58,545 nucleotides of DNA from CPC320 sp002684375 (GTDB taxonomy: Bacteria; Pseudomonadota; Alphaproteobacteria; Rhodobacterales; Rhodobacteraceae), in the NCBI GenBank assembly GCA_965662545.1, contig CBFIHZ010000025.1, positions 1 to 58,545 of the forward strand, in the 5' to 3' direction. The translations under genes and the position numbers were made by a program. Under the pieces are notes generated by a model. The model was not told the DNA's origin. It saw only the letters and a program-made list of their open reading frames with translations, and made no database searches. Positions 1-8,918 of this stretch are shown piece after piece; position 1 is the first letter of the stretch, and each line of letters opens with the position of its first letter.

Positions 1-75
1 AGCCTTGACGAGATCAACCACGGCTTTGATCTGATGCATGAAGGCAAATCAATCCGCGCCGTCGTCGAATTTTAA
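1..75 (+). CDS. Class III alcohol dehydrogenase (S-(hydroxymethyl)glutathione dehydrogenase), C-terminal end only
   Basis: The first 24 codons end in a stop at 73-75 and read as the typical C-terminus of glutathione-dependent formaldehyde dehydrogenase, with the FDLMHEGKSIR signature followed by a short hydrophobic tail. The rest of the gene lies left of the window. The enzyme family oxidises the spontaneous formaldehyde-glutathione adduct to S-formylglutathione. The next gene starts only 3 bp downstream, so the two are very likely cotranscribed. The call rests on 24 residues, but this tail is highly conserved. It is relevant that the gene for the enzyme that would help form the adduct (gfa, near 53.3-53.9 kb) is decayed in this genome. 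Confidence 0.75.
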   Translation, partial: SLDEINHGFDLMHEGKSIRAVVEF

Positions 76-78
76 GTT

Positions 79-951
79 ATGGCGTTGCTCACCCCCGAAG
101 TGCACAGCTATTTTGATGAAGCCACAAATGCGGCCTGCTATATCGTGAAAGATCCAAGTTCGACGTCTTGCGCTATCATTGACTCGATTTGGAATTTTGA
201 TTTGGCCTCCGGTCAGACCAATACCGAGCATGCAGATATGCTGGCAGATGACATCATTGCAAACGGCTGGCAATTGGACTGGATCATTGAGACCCACGTC
301 CACGCAGACCATTTGTCTGCAGCACCCTATCTTGCACAACGTTTCGGGGCAAAAATTGCCATCGGTTCAAACATCAATACGGTACAGAAAGTGTTCGGCA
401 AAGTGTTCAATGCAGGCACTGAGTTCCAAATGGATGGCAGCCAGTTTGACCGTCTTTTTGAGGATGGTGAGTGTTTTGATATTGGCAACATGAGCGTTCA
501 AGTCATGCACACGCCGGGTCATACACCCGCCTGTGTCACCTATATCGTAGGCGATGCCGCTTTCATTGGCGACACGTTGTTCATGCCGGATTTTGGCACG
601 GCAAGGGCTGATTTTCCCGGAGGGTCTGCAAAAGACCTCTACCAGTCAATACAAAAGATTCTGGCCTTGCCCGACCAGACGAGGCTGTTCTTGTGCCACG
701 ATTATAAAGCACCGGGACGCGATGCGTTTTGTTGGCAAACCACTGTGGCCGATCAAAAAGCGCGAAATATTCACGTCGGGGGACAAAAGACGGAAGACGA
801 ATTTGTCTCCTTTCGCACGGCACGCGATGCCCAGCTTTCCATGCCAAAACTGATCATTCCGTCAATTCAGGTTAACATGCGCGCCGGCAATCTGCCACCG
901 GCTGATCCAGACGGCAGTGTCTATCTGAAAATTCCAATCAATAAACTATAA
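79..951 (+). CDS. Persulfide dioxygenase-like MBL-fold metallo-hydrolase
   Basis: A 290-residue metallo-beta-lactamase-fold protein of the ETHE1/Blh sulfur dioxygenase type. Metal ligands are visible: the H-x-H-x-D-H motif at H73, H75, D77 and H78, then H148 (TPGHTP), D165 (GDTLF) and H207 (CHDY). The MPDFGTARADFPGG stretch after D165 is typical of the persulfide dioxygenase subgroup rather than of glyoxalase II. Members oxidise glutathione persulfide to sulfite and glutathione with a single Fe(II). The SQR gene follows after 23 bp, which supports a joint role: SQR makes persulfide and this enzyme oxidises it. The start is the ATG 3 bp after the preceding stop. The family is clear; the exact substrate is inferred from context. 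Confidence 0.88.
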   Translation: MALLTPEVHSYFDEATNAACYIVKDPSSTSCAIIDSIWNFDLASGQTNTEHADMLADDIIANGWQLDWIIETHVHADHLSAAPYLAQRFGAKIAIGSNINTVQKVFGKVFNAGTEFQMDGSQFDRLFEDGECFDIGNMSVQVMHTPGHTPACVTYIVGDAAFIGDTLFMPDFGTARADFPGGSAKDLYQSIQKILALPDQTRLFLCHDYKAPGRDAFCWQTTVADQKARNIHVGGQKTEDEFVSFRTARDAQLSMPKLIIPSIQVNMRAGNLPPADPDGSVYLKIPINKL

Positions 952-974
952 TATAATTCAACAGGGGAACCCTC

Positions 975-2192
975 ATGTCGATTTCACACCAGATCCTAAT
1001 CATCGGCGGCGGCGCTGCTGGCTTGGCGACTGCGGCCAGCCTGCACAAACGAAACGCAACGCTGGATATTGCCGTCGTCGAGCCGGCGGACAAACACTAT
1101 TACCAACCGGGTTGGACAATGGTGGGGGCTGGTGTCTTTGAGAAAAGTGACACCTGTCGGGATATGAGCGCGGTTTGGCCCGCTGGCGTGAAACGGATCG
1201 AAAATGAAGTTATCAGTTTTGACCCCAAACAAAACGAAGTGATCCTAAGGGACGGCGCGATCATTGGCTATACCACGCTGATCGTCGCGGCCGGGCTCAA
1301 GCTGGATTGGGATGCCGTTGAGGGCTTGAACGACGCGCTTGGACAAAACGGCGTGACCTCGAATTACCGTTATGATCTCGCCCCCTATACATGGGAACTG
1401 GTTCAGAAAATGGCGGGCAAAAACGCGATTTTCACCCAACCCGGGATGCCGATCAAATGTGCAGGCGCCCCGCAAAAAGCGATGTATCTGTCGTGTGATC
1501 ACTGGATGAAGGCGGGGAAACTGAAAGACATAAATGTGTCTTTTTGCAACGCGGGGCCGGTGCTGTTCGGCTGTGCACCCTATGTGCCACCACTGATGAA
1601 ATATGTCGACAAATACGGCATTAACCTCGATTTTGGCCATAACCTTGTCAAGATTGACGGCGCTGCCAAGACCGCTTGGTTCAAAGTCGCCAAAGAGGGC
1701 GCAGATCCGGAAATCATCGAGCGTCAATTTGATATGATCCACGTCTGTCCGCCGCAATGCGCCCCGGATTTCATTCGCGACAGTGCGCTTGCCAATGCAG
1801 GCGGCTGGGTCGATGTTGATCCTGCAACGCTGCAGCATACAAAATTCTCAAATATCTTTGGCCTGGGCGACGTGACCTCAACCGCCAATGCCAAGACCGT
1901 GGCCGCGGCGCGTAAACAAGCGCCAATCGTTGCGGAAAACGTCATTGCCCAACTGGCAGGGCGCAACGTCGCGCCGAAATACGACGGCTATGGGTCGTGT
2001 CCGCTGACGGTGGAAAATGGTAAGATAATCCTTGCCGAATTTGGCTATGGCGGCAAGGTGATGCCAACCTTCCCGTGGGATTCGACGCAGGCGCGCCGCT
2101 CGGCGTGGATTTTGAAAAAGTCGATCCTGCCAACCGTGTATTGGAGCGCAATGCTGAAAGGCCGCGAGTGGCTGACCCGCACAACAGTTTGA
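975..2192 (+). CDS. sqr: Sulfide:quinone oxidoreductase, type II (SQOR-like)
   Basis: A 405-residue FAD flavoprotein with the dinucleotide-binding GGGAAG at residues 11-16. It carries the cysteine motif KCAGAPQK (C162) and, near the C-terminus, YGSCPL followed by an AEFGYGG block; both correspond to the redox cysteines and tail of the SQOR (type II) branch also found in mitochondria. It oxidises sulfide and passes electrons to ubiquinone, forming persulfide on glutathione or another acceptor at the membrane surface. The start ATG at 975 has an AGGGGAA ribosome-binding site. It lies directly behind the persulfide dioxygenase gene. Two further cysteines occur in a VCPPQC stretch near residue 260. 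No sulfide-responsive regulator is seen next to the operon. Confidence 0.9.
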   Translation: MSISHQILIIGGGAAGLATAASLHKRNATLDIAVVEPADKHYYQPGWTMVGAGVFEKSDTCRDMSAVWPAGVKRIENEVISFDPKQNEVILRDGAIIGYTTLIVAAGLKLDWDAVEGLNDALGQNGVTSNYRYDLAPYTWELVQKMAGKNAIFTQPGMPIKCAGAPQKAMYLSCDHWMKAGKLKDINVSFCNAGPVLFGCAPYVPPLMKYVDKYGINLDFGHNLVKIDGAAKTAWFKVAKEGADPEIIERQFDMIHVCPPQCAPDFIRDSALANAGGWVDVDPATLQHTKFSNIFGLGDVTSTANAKTVAAARKQAPIVAENVIAQLAGRNVAPKYDGYGSCPLTVENGKIILAEFGYGGKVMPTFPWDSTQARRSAWILKKSILPTVYWSAMLKGREWLTRTTV

Positions 2193-2457
2193 ATTGTGAC
2201 AATTGCGCTGCCGCCTGATCAGGACTTTTGCAGGCGTGAAACCAAAATTAGTTTACTTGTCACGTGCCAATACTGTGGCCCTCACGGTGCGTGCCGAGTA
2301 GATCGAAGGTACTAGCTAACAGCTCAACAAATAAGCAACTAGAAGAATTGAAGCCTAGTTCACCCTACCATTTAACATCAGTTTTTTGGTTCTTTAAAAT
2401 CCTTGCTCTCTGAACTACCCAGACTTACACTTCTCTCAAAATATGAGAAATTGTTAT
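2193..2457. other. Intergenic stretch before the HNH gene
   Basis: About 265 bp without a supported gene. The base composition becomes more AT-rich toward 2400. It presumably holds the promoter of the HNH endonuclease, but no clear -35/-10 pair could be assigned by eye. Confidence 0.5.
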
Positions 2458-3354
2458 ATGGCTTTTGGTGTATTCATCCACAGAACTGATTCAGCATACA
2501 ACGACGTCCCCTCAGAACAATACCAATTTCCAAAAAAGTATCTAAGCCGTGCGCGACAATGTGAAGGCGATTGGATAGTTTATCTTGAGCCAAGTAAGGT
2601 CAAGAATAGCAAAGGTTATTTCGCTCTGGCACGTGTTCGGGAAATCGTCAGTGATCCGGAAAATCAAAACATGTTCTTTGCCCTGATTGAAAAGGGCAGC
2701 TATCTAGATTTTGGTGACCCGGTTCAATTTCGCAATCACGATGAAATTGTTGAGAAAGGCCTTCTGAATGAAGATGGGCGCATCTCAGGTCGTGCACAGG
2801 CGGCCGTTCGTCCCATTTCTCCAATAGATTTTGCAAGAATAATAGAACTAGGGCTTAACCAGCCAGATAAAATTCTACCACGGGTCGATCAAATATCTCT
2901 CAACACTGGCTTTGAAGACACTCAAGCCAAGTATAGTGTCCCACCACGAAATCGACTCGCGCAATTGACCATGCGCTCTGTAAGAGACCGAAATTTCCGA
3001 AAAACTGTTTTACGCGTTTATGAAGAACGCTGTGCAATTACAGGTCTTCGGCTGATCAATGGAGGAGGAAGGGCCGAAGTCCAGGCCGCGCACATACGTC
3101 CAGTTGAGTACAATGGACCAGACATTATCACGAATGGAATGGCCCTGTCCGGAACTGCTCACTGGATGTTTGACCGAGGACTTGTAAGCCTCTCAAATGA
3201 TTTTGAAATATTAATTTCGCGCCAGACCAATGACGTCGATGCCGTGCGGATGATGATCAATGACACAGGCCGTTTAATCGGCCCCCCAAAAGCATCTGAG
3301 CGTCCCCGCCATGAATTTATTACCTGGCACAGAGAAAATTGTTTCAAGCAGTAG
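2458..3354 (+). CDS. Stand-alone HNH endonuclease with PUA-like N-terminal domain
   Basis: A 298-residue protein starting MAFGVF. The N-terminal half (about 1-130) looks like a small beta-rich PUA/EVE-like reader domain with GYFALARV and YLDFGDPV stretches. The C-terminal part (about 185-265) is an HNH nuclease: RCAITG, then AAHIRPV containing the catalytic H, and NGMALSGTAHWMFDRGL as the N...H part of the motif. Such two-domain proteins occur singly in many proteobacteria and are usually annotated as HNH endonucleases, possibly for modified DNA. No methyltransferase or second restriction subunit lies beside it. An ATG five codons upstream (2443) is possible; 2458 gives the family-typical N-terminus. 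Neither start has a strong ribosome-binding site. Confidence 0.82.
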   Translation: MAFGVFIHRTDSAYNDVPSEQYQFPKKYLSRARQCEGDWIVYLEPSKVKNSKGYFALARVREIVSDPENQNMFFALIEKGSYLDFGDPVQFRNHDEIVEKGLLNEDGRISGRAQAAVRPISPIDFARIIELGLNQPDKILPRVDQISLNTGFEDTQAKYSVPPRNRLAQLTMRSVRDRNFRKTVLRVYEERCAITGLRLINGGGRAEVQAAHIRPVEYNGPDIITNGMALSGTAHWMFDRGLVSLSNDFEILISRQTNDVDAVRMMINDTGRLIGPPKASERPRHEFITWHRENCFKQ

Positions 3355-3506
3355 CCTTCGGTCAAGCATTAACCCCCTACAGGCGGGCTTGTACCATTTA
3401 CCGGACACTTCAGGCAGTTGCGCCCAAAGGTTTCAAACCGTGAGACAAGTCCTCCTCGTTGTGGCAAACGGTTATTTTTTGAGGCGCAAAAGAATGCTGT
3501 TGTCCC

Positions 3507-6011
3507 TCACCCATCCACCCGAATAACCGCGTTTTTGGGGTCGTAGGGGCTGTCATCGACAATCTCTGCGTCCCACAGCTGATCGAGGATTTTAACCTTT
3601 AGCTTGCTGCCCACCGCCGCATGCGCGGGGCGGACATAGCCCATGCCGATGGATTTTTCGAACACCACCGAATAGCCGCCCGAGGTCAGGCGGCCGACCC
3701 GTGTGCCATCTGCTGCATAAAGCGCTTCGCGCCCCCAAGGATCGGCATCCTCCGGCCCGTCGATCAACAGCGTCACGCAGGTCGAGCGGATGCCCAGCGC
3801 CTGCATCGCGGCCTTGCCGTGAAATTCTTTGCCCAGATCAACAAAGCGCGGCAGATCGGCCTCAAGCGGGGTGGCATCGCGGCCCAGTTCGGTGCCAAAG
3901 GCGCGGTATGATTTTTCCTGCCGCAGCCAGTTTTGCGCCCGTCCGCCCACAAGTTTCATCCCATGCGGTGCACCGGCCGCTTCGAGCAGATCAAAAAGGT
4001 AATTCTGCATTTCAATCGGGTGGTGCAATTCCCAGCCCAGCTCGCCAGTATAAGCCACGCGGATGGCATTGACCGGGCACATGCCCAATTCGATCTGGCG
4101 CGCCGACAGCCACGGAAAGCGCTTGTTCGACAGCGCGCTGGCGGGATCAGCGTCTTTGATCACCGCGCTTAGAACCTCGCGGGATTTTGGCCCCGCAATC
4201 GCAAAAACGCCCCATTGGGTGGTGACGTCCTGCACCTCAATCGCGCCAAACTCAGGCATTTTGTCGGCCACCGCCTTGCGCAGATAATCGCTGTCATAAT
4301 CGGTCCAAGCGCCTGCAGAGACGAGGTAATATTCATCTTCGGCCAGTCGCACGATGGTGTATTCAGTGCGGGTGGTGCCTTGGGCGGTCAGCGCATAGGT
4401 CAGATTGATGCGGCCCACGCGCGGCAATTTGTTGGTGGTGAACCAATCCAGAAATGCCGTTGCACCAGGGCCTTTAACGGTGTGTTTGGTAAACGCAGTG
4501 GCATCGATCAGACCAACACCCTGGCGGATGGCGCGTGCCTCGTCCACTGCATATTGCCACCAGCCACCGCGACGAAAGCTGCGAGCGTCATGATCAAAGG
4601 TATCAGGAGCATCCAGCGGACCAAAATAATTCGGCCGCTCGAACCCGTTGACACAGCCAAACTGCGCGCCGCGCATCTTTTGCCGGTCATAGGCCGGCGC
4701 CGTGCGCAGGGGCCGACACGCGGCCCGCTCCTCATCGGGGTGGTGCAGAATATAGACGTGCTCATAAGACTCTTCGTTTTTGCGCGCCGCGTATTCCGTG
4801 GTCATCCAACTGCCATAGCGCTTGGGATCCAGCGAGGCCATGTCGATCTCGGCCTCACCCTCAACCATCAACTGTGCCAGATAATACCCGGTGCCGCCCG
4901 CGGCGGTGATGCCAAAGCTAAAGCCCTCGGCCAGCCACATATTACGCAGACCCGGGGCAGGTCCCACCAAGGGGTTGCCATCTGGTGTATAACAGATCGG
5001 TCCGTTGAAATCATCCTTCAAGCCAACGGTTTCAGAGGACGGAATGCGATGGATCATCGACATGTATTCTTCTTCAATCCGCTCAAGATCAAGTGGAAAA
5101 AGATCAGCGCGAAAACTGTCAGGGACTCCGAATTCGAACCGCGCCGGCGCATTGCGCTCGTACGGGCCCAAAATCCAACCGCCGCGCTCTTCACGCACAT
5201 ACCATTTGGCATCAGCATCCCGCAGCACCGGATGCTCGGGGTTACCCTCAGCGCGCCAAGCCACAAGATCGGGATCGGGTTCGGTCACGATGAACTGATG
5301 CTCGACCGGGATGGCCGGTATTTTGAGACCCAAAAGCTTGGCCGTACGCTGCGCGTGATTGCCAGTTGCGGTCACCACATGTTCGGCGTTGATGATGATC
5401 TGCTCTTCTGATGGCAGAAGATTGCCCCCCTTTTCGATCATCTTGGTACAGGTAACCTGCCAGTCGCTGCCAGTCCAATGATAGCCATCGACCTGCCATT
5501 TACGCTCGATCACTACGCCGTGCTGGCGCGCGCCTTTTGCCATTGCCATGGTCACGTCTGCGGGGTTGATATAGCCATCAGTGGGGTGAAAAATCGCCCC
5601 TTTTAAATCGGTACAATTCACCAGCGGATACCGCTCTTTTATCTGCGCCGGCGACAGCCATTCATACGGCACCCCACAGGTCTCAGCAGTTGTGGCATAG
5701 ACCATATACTCATCCATCCGCGCGTCAGTCTGCGCCATCCGCAAATTGCCGACGACAGAAAAGCCGGCGTTGAGCCCAGTTTCGGCCTCAAGTGTTTTAT
5801 AATATTTGATGGAATAATCATGGATATGGGTGGTTGCAAAAGACATGTTAAAATACGGCAGCAAGCCCGCAGCATGCCAGGTCGACCCGCTGGTAAGCTC
5901 ATCACGCTCCAGCAACATGACGTCCTGCCAACCGGCTTTTGCCAGATGATAGGCGATCGAGGTTCCCACGGCTCCGCCGCCGACGACCAAGGCTTTGACA
6001 TGTGTTTTCAT
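3507..6011 (-). CDS. Dimethylglycine/sarcosine dehydrogenase-like FAD and folate oxidoreductase
   Basis: An 834-residue protein with the DMGDH/SARDH architecture. It has an N-terminal DAO-type FAD domain with GGGAVG near residue 13 and an STWHAAGL motif whose histidine binds FAD covalently in mammalian homologues, a central FAO_M segment near 370-430, and C-terminal GcvT-like folate-binding domains. It would oxidatively demethylate N-methylated glycines such as dimethylglycine or sarcosine and pass the one-carbon unit to tetrahydrofolate. The gene stands alone, divergent from mreB. The chosen ATG at 6011 is preceded by GGAG and a GGGTGAG stretch; a GTG at 6017 is also possible. Related flavoproteins in marine alphaproteobacteria have diverse substrates, so the precise one is open. 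Confidence 0.82.
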   Translation of the reverse strand: MKTHVKALVVGGGAVGTSIAYHLAKAGWQDVMLLERDELTSGSTWHAAGLLPYFNMSFATTHIHDYSIKYYKTLEAETGLNAGFSVVGNLRMAQTDARMDEYMVYATTAETCGVPYEWLSPAQIKERYPLVNCTDLKGAIFHPTDGYINPADVTMAMAKGARQHGVVIERKWQVDGYHWTGSDWQVTCTKMIEKGGNLLPSEEQIIINAEHVVTATGNHAQRTAKLLGLKIPAIPVEHQFIVTEPDPDLVAWRAEGNPEHPVLRDADAKWYVREERGGWILGPYERNAPARFEFGVPDSFRADLFPLDLERIEEEYMSMIHRIPSSETVGLKDDFNGPICYTPDGNPLVGPAPGLRNMWLAEGFSFGITAAGGTGYYLAQLMVEGEAEIDMASLDPKRYGSWMTTEYAARKNEESYEHVYILHHPDEERAACRPLRTAPAYDRQKMRGAQFGCVNGFERPNYFGPLDAPDTFDHDARSFRRGGWWQYAVDEARAIRQGVGLIDATAFTKHTVKGPGATAFLDWFTTNKLPRVGRINLTYALTAQGTTRTEYTIVRLAEDEYYLVSAGAWTDYDSDYLRKAVADKMPEFGAIEVQDVTTQWGVFAIAGPKSREVLSAVIKDADPASALSNKRFPWLSARQIELGMCPVNAIRVAYTGELGWELHHPIEMQNYLFDLLEAAGAPHGMKLVGGRAQNWLRQEKSYRAFGTELGRDATPLEADLPRFVDLGKEFHGKAAMQALGIRSTCVTLLIDGPEDADPWGREALYAADGTRVGRLTSGGYSVVFEKSIGMGYVRPAHAAVGSKLKVKILDQLWDAEIVDDSPYDPKNAVIRVDG

Positions 6012-6400
6012 TCTCACCCGACTCCATTAATTGTGTCTTGTTCTCCTATGTACCCCACCACAATATTTCTGCACAACCCAGCCGACCTAAGAACGCGCGA
6101 AACCGACCCATGGGCGGTCTAAACAAATTTCCGGTTCCTTCTACACAAGAATATTTTCAAATTTATTCAGTTCAAAAACTCTAAGGACATTAGTAACAGC
6201 CCTGCCGAAGCGCCCTGTCGTCATGTGATCTAACCACGAGCCGAACGTACCCCCGCCCTAACCCGCAACAAGATCTTTAGATCAATATCAAATCTACACG
6301 ATCTTTTCCTTTTAAACGGCGACATCCAAGCCTATAAGCTGCCCATACCGCGCATGAACCACGCGGCATTTAAGTTATGAACCGATTGGAAAATAGACTT
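6012..6400. other. Divergent intergenic region between the flavoprotein gene and mreB
   Basis: About 390 bp that must contain the promoters of the divergent flavoprotein gene (minus strand) and the mre operon (plus strand). It is AT-rich between 6120 and 6330. No operator-like palindrome or terminator was recognised. An in-frame ATG at 6377 could extend MreB by eight residues. Confidence 0.5.
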
Positions 6401-7447
6401 ATGTTTGGACTGGGTAATTTAACAGGCCTGCTCTCTCAGGATATGGCGATTGACCTCGGCACTGCCAATACCTTGGTCTATGTCAAAGGCCGTGGCGTTA
6501 TTCTCTCTGAACCTTCGGTTGTCGCCTATCATGTCAAAGACGGTATCAAACGAGTGCTGGCTGTGGGGGAAGACGCAAAACTGATGTTGGGCAGAACGCC
6601 AGGCAGTATTGAGGCTATTCGCCCCATGCGCGAAGGCGTCATTGCCGATTTTGATGTCGCCGAAGAAATGATCAAATATTTCATTCGAAAAGTTCACCGG
6701 CGCAGCACGTTTTCCAAACCAAAAATCATCGTCTGTGTGCCGCATGGCGCAACTCCGGTCGAGAAGCGTGCGATTCGGCAATCGGTGCTCAGCGCCGGCG
6801 CCCGCAAAGCCGGCTTGATCGCCGAACCAATTGCAGCCGCAATTGGGGCCGGCATGCCGATCACCGACCCCACGGGTAACATGGTAGTCGATATTGGCGG
6901 AGGCACCACCGAAGTGGCGATTTTGTCGCTCGGAGACATCGTCTATGCACGCTCTGTTCGCGTTGGTGGCGATCGGATGGATGAAGCGATTATCAGCTAT
7001 CTGCGCCGACAACAGAATTTGTTGGTGGGAGAGGCCACAGCGGAACGAATAAAAACCACCATTGGCACCGCAAGGATGCCAGACGACGGGCGCGGCGCAG
7101 CGCTGCAAATCCGAGGAAGGGACCTGCTCAACGGCATCCCAAAAGAGACAGAAGTCACCCAAGCGCAGATTGCAGAGGCGCTCACCGAACCAGTACAAGC
7201 AATCTGCGAAGCGGTCATGACAGCACTGGAATCAACACCACCCGATCTGGCAGCTGACATTGTTGATCGCGGGGTTATGCTGACGGGTGGTGGCGCCTTA
7301 TTGCACGATATGGACCTTGCCCTTCGCGAACAAACCGGCCTCGCTGTATCCGTGGCTGAAGAAAGCCTGAATTGCGTCGCGCTCGGCACTGGCCGGGCTT
7401 TGGAATACGAAGACCAACTGCGTCACGCCATCGATTATGACAGCTGA
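6401..7447 (+). CDS. mreB: Rod shape-determining protein MreB
   Basis: Bacterial actin homologue that assembles short membrane-bound filaments and directs lateral cell-wall synthesis by the RodA/PBP2 complex. The actin-fold nucleotide site is visible: DMAIDLGTANTLVYVKGRG (phosphate 1), VVDIGGGTTEVAILS (phosphate 2) and MLTGGGALL near the C-terminus. The start at 6401 (MFGLGN) gives 348 residues, the usual length, with a weak GGAAAA site. An ATG at 6377 would add eight residues. It is the first gene of a five-gene elongasome operon; mreC follows after 30 bp with its own ribosome-binding site. Confidence 0.96.
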   Translation: MFGLGNLTGLLSQDMAIDLGTANTLVYVKGRGVILSEPSVVAYHVKDGIKRVLAVGEDAKLMLGRTPGSIEAIRPMREGVIADFDVAEEMIKYFIRKVHRRSTFSKPKIIVCVPHGATPVEKRAIRQSVLSAGARKAGLIAEPIAAAIGAGMPITDPTGNMVVDIGGGTTEVAILSLGDIVYARSVRVGGDRMDEAIISYLRRQQNLLVGEATAERIKTTIGTARMPDDGRGAALQIRGRDLLNGIPKETEVTQAQIAEALTEPVQAICEAVMTALESTPPDLAADIVDRGVMLTGGGALLHDMDLALREQTGLAVSVAEESLNCVALGTGRALEYEDQLRHAIDYDS

Positions 7448-7477
7448 TCAAACGCCCTTTTTGTAAAGGGAGCAAAC

Positions 7478-8386
7478 GTGCCCCAAGACCTAAGACAATC
7501 GGATGAGTTTACCCGACCGCTCAGGCGCATTTTGCAAGCGGTGATTATTCTATGTCTGTTGGGTGTTTTTCTGGTCTGGCGGATCGATAGTCCACGGGTA
7601 GAGCGTTTTCGCTCTCATGTCATCGATCAGGTTATGCCAAGTTTCACTTGGGCGATGACGCCGGTTATGGCGATCACAGAACTGGCGCTGAATTTTCAAA
7701 GTTACCAAAGCTTGTATGAGCAAAATCAGGAATTGCGCCGCGAATTACAGCAGATGAAATCCTGGAAAGAGGCCGCTCTGCAACTCGAACAGGAAAATGC
7801 GCGCCTGTTGGACCTTAATAAAGTACGGCTTGATCCCGATTTAACCCGCGTCACCGGGGTGGTGCTCGCCGATAGCGGTTCACCATTCAGACAATCAGTT
7901 CTGCTGAATGTCGGTGCACGGGACGGCATTCTGGATGGCTGGGCAACGATGGACGGACTGGGTCTTGTTGGCCGTATTTCCGGTGTTGGCGCAAAAAGCA
8001 GCCGTGTGATCCTGTTAACGGATGCCTCAAGCCGCATCCCCGCCACTATAGAACCCTCTGGTCAATCCGTTTTGATTGTTGGAGACAATACACTGGCGCC
8101 GCCGATCGATTTCATCGAGAACCCTGAATTGGTGCGTCCCGGCGACCGAATCGTCTCCTCTGGCGATGGCAAAGTCTTTCCCCCCGGATTGTTGATTGGT
8201 CAAGTTGCAAAAGATCCCGGTGGCCGCCTCCGGGTGCGACTTGCAGCCGATTATGAACGATTGAAATTTCTGCGGGTTCTGCGCAGCACGAGCCGCCGAG
8301 ACGTCGACGGGCCCGGAACTTTGATCGCGCCAAAGCAAGCTTCTGGCAGGCTGACAGGGGCCGCGGCGGGAGTTTTGAATGATTGA
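7478..8386 (+). CDS. mreC: Rod shape-determining protein MreC
   Basis: A 302-residue inner-membrane protein with one N-terminal transmembrane helix (about residues 17-35), a periplasmic coiled coil (about 75-110, rich in Q, E, L and R) and the beta-barrel MreC core containing GARDGILDGW and VSSGDGKVFPPGLLIG. It activates PBP2 and links it to MreB filaments. The start is a GTG at 7478 with AAAGGGAGC upstream. The 3' end overlaps mreD by 8 bp, indicating translational coupling. The tail after residue 275 is a short low-complexity extension. Confidence 0.93.
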   Translation: MPQDLRQSDEFTRPLRRILQAVIILCLLGVFLVWRIDSPRVERFRSHVIDQVMPSFTWAMTPVMAITELALNFQSYQSLYEQNQELRRELQQMKSWKEAALQLEQENARLLDLNKVRLDPDLTRVTGVVLADSGSPFRQSVLLNVGARDGILDGWATMDGLGLVGRISGVGAKSSRVILLTDASSRIPATIEPSGQSVLIVGDNTLAPPIDFIENPELVRPGDRIVSSGDGKVFPPGLLIGQVAKDPGGRLRVRLAADYERLKFLRVLRSTSRRDVDGPGTLIAPKQASGRLTGAAAGVLND

Positions 8387-8918
8387 CCGCCGTGCCGCAA
8401 CACTATTGCTGAAACGAATGCTGTATATTGGGATCGGATTGATCATCATTTTTTATCAGCTGCTCCCTCTCAAAACCACTCCACCAACCTGGGTTGGCCC
8501 AGACCTCCTGATGGCCATCACAATTGTCTATGCAATCAGACGACCCGCTTACATCCCTATTGGATCCGTCGCGTTACTGTTTTTATTTTCTGATTTTATC
8601 CTGCACCGTCCTCCGGGCATGATGAGCCTTTTTATGGTCATCGGGTGTGAATGGTTAAAACGCCGATCCCAACATTTGCGCGTGGCCACTTTTGGTGTCG
8701 AATGGCTGACCATCGCTCTGGTCATCATCATGCAAGCGATGGGAAGTCATTTCCTACTGACATTGACAATGGCGCCCCCACCACCGGTCGGATTATCTGC
8801 CATGCAGGCAATGGGAACAATCCTGCTGTATCCGGTGTTGACGGGCTTGGCACACCATCTTCTAGGCATTCACAAATCACCAACCGATGATGACAGCATC
8901 TTGAGATTCCGATCATGA
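8379..8918 (+). CDS. mreD: Rod shape-determining protein MreD
   Basis: A 179-residue, strongly hydrophobic protein with about five transmembrane segments. It is weakly conserved in sequence, as is normal for MreD, and is recognised mainly by its size, its hydropathy and its position between mreC and mrdA. It overlaps mreC by 8 bp and mrdA by 4 bp (ATGA), so translation is coupled. It is an integral component of the elongasome. Confidence 0.85.
   Translation: MIDRRAATLLLKRMLYIGIGLIIIFYQLLPLKTTPPTWVGPDLLMAITIVYAIRRPAYIPIGSVALLFLFSDFILHRPPGMMSLFMVIGCEWLKRRSQHLRVATFGVEWLTIALVIIMQAMGSHFLLTLTMAPPPPVGLSAMQAMGTILLYPVLTGLAHHLLGIHKSPTDDDSILRFRS

Noticed and set aside
3311..3526. 71-codon plus-strand frame after the HNH gene
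   Set aside because: It starts inside the HNH coding sequence and shows no motif; most likely chance.
4215..5411. Long plus-strand open frame (398 codons) opposite the dimethylglycine dehydrogenase-like gene
   Set aside because: It lies wholly antisense to a clear 834-residue flavoprotein and shows no family motif or ribosome-binding site; long shadows are common in GC-richer coding DNA.
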